The position numbers and the translations under genes were made by a program. DNA of 20,755 nt from Elysia marginata. Taxonomy: Eukaryota; Mollusca; Gastropoda; Plakobranchidae. The notes under the pieces were generated by a model. The model was not told the origin of the DNA. It searched no databases and saw only the letters and a list, made by a program, of their open reading frames with translations. Positions 18,240 to 20,755 of the stretch are shown one piece after another. Every line of letters begins with the position of its first letter. The first letter of the stretch is position 1. The stretch spans positions 228,085-248,839 of the forward strand of contig BMAT01007489.1 in NCBI GenBank assembly GCA_019649035.1, given 5' to 3'.

Positions 18240-19125
18240 AAAAATTCCATACTTGAGTTACTTTAATCTGGGGCTTATTTTTGACAGATCTATGTGTTTT
18301 GAAAAAAGCTGTCTCTGATGTTTGCAAAATACGTTTTCTTTAGCTAAGAAAAATTGGTGGTTTAATTTTAAGACCTTACATTAATGAAGAGGTCACAAAA
18401 AACTTGCGCTTTCTTTTGTAATTGCTAGAATTGATTTCTGCAATGCAATTTATGAAGGGTTAACTTCTAATAGAATTGAAAGACTTCAATCTATTCAAAA
18501 CCATGCAGCAAGATTGGTGAAGCAACCCTTAAAAAGACAACCAATAACCCCAGTTCTTGTTCAAGATCTTCATTTGCTCCCAACCCAGTTAAGAATTGAC
18601 TACAAAATTTCTGATGTAGTATTGCATAAATGAGCAAAAGTTTCCCTCTTATGTGAAAAATCTGTTAAATATTTACAAACCATCTAGAAATATTGGTTCA
18701 GCAAATAAATTTATCTAGGCAATGCCTGAAACAAATTTTTTTACCACTCTGACTCTAACATGTAGAGTTTCCTCTAAGTCTTTGTCTGCTTTCAAAAAGA
18801 ATCTTAAAACTTGGCTTTTCACATCTTTGGCCAAGTCCTTTTGAGATAATTTAATTTAATTTTGTAATCTCCCACTATATATACATGTACATGTATTTAC
18901 AATTATATTTTTAACGTACATGTATAATGTTTTGTGTGGTAGCATGGATATTTTATACATTTATTGCATTGATAGCCAAACATTTTAAACTTAAAGTTAA
19001 TGAGGTCTGCTTTTGTAATTAGTGAATTTTTGTATTTTTTCTATATTGCCAATCTTAATGTTAAGCTTTTTGACCTACAAAAGAAAAAAGCGCTATGTAA
19101 ATGTTATTCATTATTATTATTACTA
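18240..19125 (+). mobile_element. decayed CR1/L2-like LINE 3' fragment
   Basis: The plus strand retains the C-terminal part of a non-LTR RT in several frames: LRKIGGLILRPYINEEVTKN (about 18350), SFVIARIDFCNAIYEGL, LQSIQNHAARLVKQ, ITPVLVQDLHLLPTQLRIDYK, and finally SAFKKNLKTWLFTSL before a TGA at 18842-18844. Several stops and frameshifts show it is long dead. The 3' UTR runs to GCGCTATGTAAATG (from about 19090) and an (ATT)n tail at about 19109-19123. No RT catalytic motif remains, so the copy is strongly 5'-truncated. It is more diverged than the two LINEs at 5284-9050. Confidence 0.82.
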
Positions 19126-19199
19126 TTTCTTTTTCCATTTATTCATGAAATTCCCCTCTCGGCATTTAAAAAAATTTTTTTTTTATACTTTATATTAAT

Positions 19200-19437
19200 C
19201 CCTGTCGTGAAATTTGTCTTTGTTACTCAGCGTAACTGTGTCGCCACAGAGCAGCACCACTAATGTCCCAGCAGACCAGTACATTTGAAGCCTGTAGCTG
19301 GGTACCCATTTTACAGGTGGGTGGACTCGGGAAAGTTAGGGTAATTTGCTTTCTCAAGGCAAACGCAACATGGAATCGAACCCGCGCCCTCCAGATCTCG
19401 AGTCTGATGCGCTAACCACTCCGCCACACTGCCCCTA
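19200..19437 (-). mobile_element. tRNA-derived SINE, minus strand
   Basis: On the minus strand a tRNA-like head starts near 19437, with A box TGGCGGAGTGG (19416-19426) and B box GGTTCGATTCC (19372-19382). A TCAGACTCGAGATCTGG anticodon-arm-like segment and long variable arm suggest a Ser- or Leu-type tRNA ancestor (inference). The body contains a CCTTGAGAAAGCAAATTACCC-like block and a CCACCCACCTGTAAAATGGG stretch, unlike the other two SINEs in the window. The 3' limit near 19200 is uncertain, and no target duplication was found. It lies about 75 bp after the tail of the LINE fragment. Confidence 0.72.
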
Positions 19438-19724
19438 TGTGTATACAACGTATGACCTTATTTTCTTGGCCATGGCATTAGAATCTACACCTGTCGGCAT
19501 TTAGCTAGAGAGCGTGCCTAATTAGATTTTTACAGTTACTATGTTTCTTTCTACGCTCTATCCTAAGTAAAAATCATAGAGAGTTCTCAGGTTCTTTCCT
19601 TCCGATTAACTGCAAGCATCCAATCGTCGGCTCTCTCATTCTCTTATTATTTGTTTTTTTTTAGCAGCTACCGCATTTACGCCTCTTGTTTCTCTCTCTC
19701 CCTATCTCTCTCTTTCTCTCTCTT

Positions 19725-19765
<41 letters not shown>

Positions 19766-20598
19766 TCTTGAGTTCTTAAACTAGAAAATTGGGCAATTTG
19801 GCTCTTCATTAATTACTTTACTTGTACTCTGTATGATTACTTTCGTATCTATCTCACCTCTCTAACACACACTTGCACACTCTAACATAACACATAACTC
19901 TCGCTCCTGGCTTTAATAGTTGGTACAAGCACCTAAAGTTTTTTTTTTCTCTCCATTTCATTCATAATTGTTTATAATTAAATTTTGGGGGTTAAGCCAT
20001 TATTTTCTCTTTATTCTCTTTTCCTTATTTTATACCCAATGGGTTTAATTGAGGAATGTTAAAAGAAATTAGTGAAACAGAAATTATTGAGGGTTGAAAG
20101 AAAATGCGTAAATCTTAATCAGCTGACGGATTAGAAGGACATCAAATAAGATAAAGCAGTAAAATAAAAGAACAACGTACATACAAATGAACAAAAACAC
20201 TAATGTATAGACAAAACAATAGGCAAAAAAAAAACGAAAGGAAAATTACCATATACCAACAACCGAAAAGTTAAAAAATAATAACATTGTATTGAATAGT
20301 AATAAATAAAAAACAACAACATAACAAATAAACAAAAATAACATCACTTCAGAGCTCCGAGTGCCAAGCAGCGAGAAATACATCGAATATCTAAGCAAGT
20401 GATTAGAGTTTTAGACCATAACAGTGTCTAGTAATTACTAATGATGCACATGGATCAAAATAAATTTAAGATAAAGACATGATGATAGATTTACAGGACG
20501 CCCGGGATCATCAATATTCTTAATTTTCTTTTGGTAACAAGATCGCAAGCTCTAGCAGAAACTGATAATTGTAATAATGCTGCAAATCATATTACAAG
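19438..20598. other. AT-rich and CT-rich intergenic DNA
   Basis: No gene is supportable. Beyond the (CT)n tract at 19691-19762 there are A-rich stretches (20160-20340). The complementary blocks GATTTTTAC near 19526 and GTAAAAATC near 19567 are short enough to be chance. Confidence 0.5.
19691..19762. repeat. (CT)n microsatellite, interrupted
   Basis: TC dinucleotides with CCTA, TTT and TTTG interruptions at first, then an uninterrupted run to 19762. Confidence 0.93.
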
Positions 20599-20755
20599 TA
20601 CAGTGGAATTCTGATAAAGTCAACACCCTGGGACTGAAAAAAATGTGTTGACTTCATTAAACAAGGGTTGACTTTAACCATGACAAAGGTATAAAGAAAT
20701 ACAGAACAGGATTGCCAAACAGCACTTTGACCTTTGCTATCGCTTGCTGGGGGGG
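20599..20755. mobile_element. possible left end of a pogo-like element, cut by the window edge
   Basis: TA at 20599-20600 is followed by CAGTGGAATTCTGATAAAGT, the same start as the element at 3850. GTTGACTT-type segments then recur in both orientations (20618, 20647, 20667), as in interiors of pogo-type MITEs. The other end is beyond the window, so this rests on one terminus only. Confidence 0.3.

Noticed and set aside
19372-19437. A functional Ser/Leu tRNA gene on the minus strand
   Set aside because: The acceptor 3' side is replaced by SINE body sequence.
1-20755. CRISPR arrays, operons, riboswitches or prophage genes
   Set aside because: No regularly spaced direct repeats, no ribosome-binding-site-linked gene strings and no such families were seen; the window is animal nuclear DNA.

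Overview
This window looks like nuclear DNA from an invertebrate animal, most likely a mollusc (inference). It is AT-rich and dominated by non-coding sequence and transposable elements. It carries a metazoan-style multi-C2H2 zinc-finger gene behind a plausible splice acceptor, CR1/L2-type LINE 3' ends, a mariner element, and tRNA-headed SINEs whose core resembles those I associate with molluscan genomes. There is no sign of bacterial operons, CRISPR or viral genes.

Layout. (1) 1-1130: a copy of a C2H2 zinc-finger gene cut by the left window edge. Its N-terminal half is still open (2-652), but its finger array has decayed into stops and lost zinc ligands. (2) 1131-5283: AT-rich intergenic DNA with a possible pogo-like non-autonomous element (3850-4596) and a (CT)n tract. 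(3) 5284-9050: a nested retroelement complex. A minus-strand CR1/L2-like LINE is interrupted by a plus-strand LINE fragment (about 6108-7271) and, a few bases away, by a tRNA-derived SINE (7297-7552) with a perfect 13-bp target-site duplication. (4) 9051-13384: non-coding DNA holding a GC-richer patch with CCAAT and CRE-like motifs, a TCTAGATC-rich cluster, a 23-bp-arm inverted repeat, a weak candidate minus-strand exon, a GTA-type array with a 63-bp higher-order unit, a 196-bp piggyBac-like MITE, and a duplicated 3' splice-site-like segment. (5) 13385-14911: the intact zinc-finger gene, 508 codons in this exon, with eight C2H2 fingers and a CxxC/CxxC module. (6) 15222-17545: a TA repeat, a pogo-like MITE, a mariner with perfect 28-bp terminal repeats and a broken C-terminus, and a SINE, closely packed. 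(7) 18240-19437: a decayed third LINE 3' end and a reverse-oriented SINE. (8) 19438-20755: (CT)n, AT-rich DNA and possibly the start of another pogo-like element at the right edge.

How it fits together. The only likely functional host gene is the zinc-finger gene at 13385, presumably a sequence-specific DNA-binding nuclear protein. The copy at the left edge is its same-strand paralogue about 13.5 kb upstream, so the window looks like a local tandem duplication with one copy decaying while transposons accumulated between the copies. I found no convincing new multi-gene system. The items most worth checking are the zinc-finger pair with its shared ZAD-like module, the 35-residue D-D spacing of the mariner, and the core shared by two SINEs with different tRNA-like heads.
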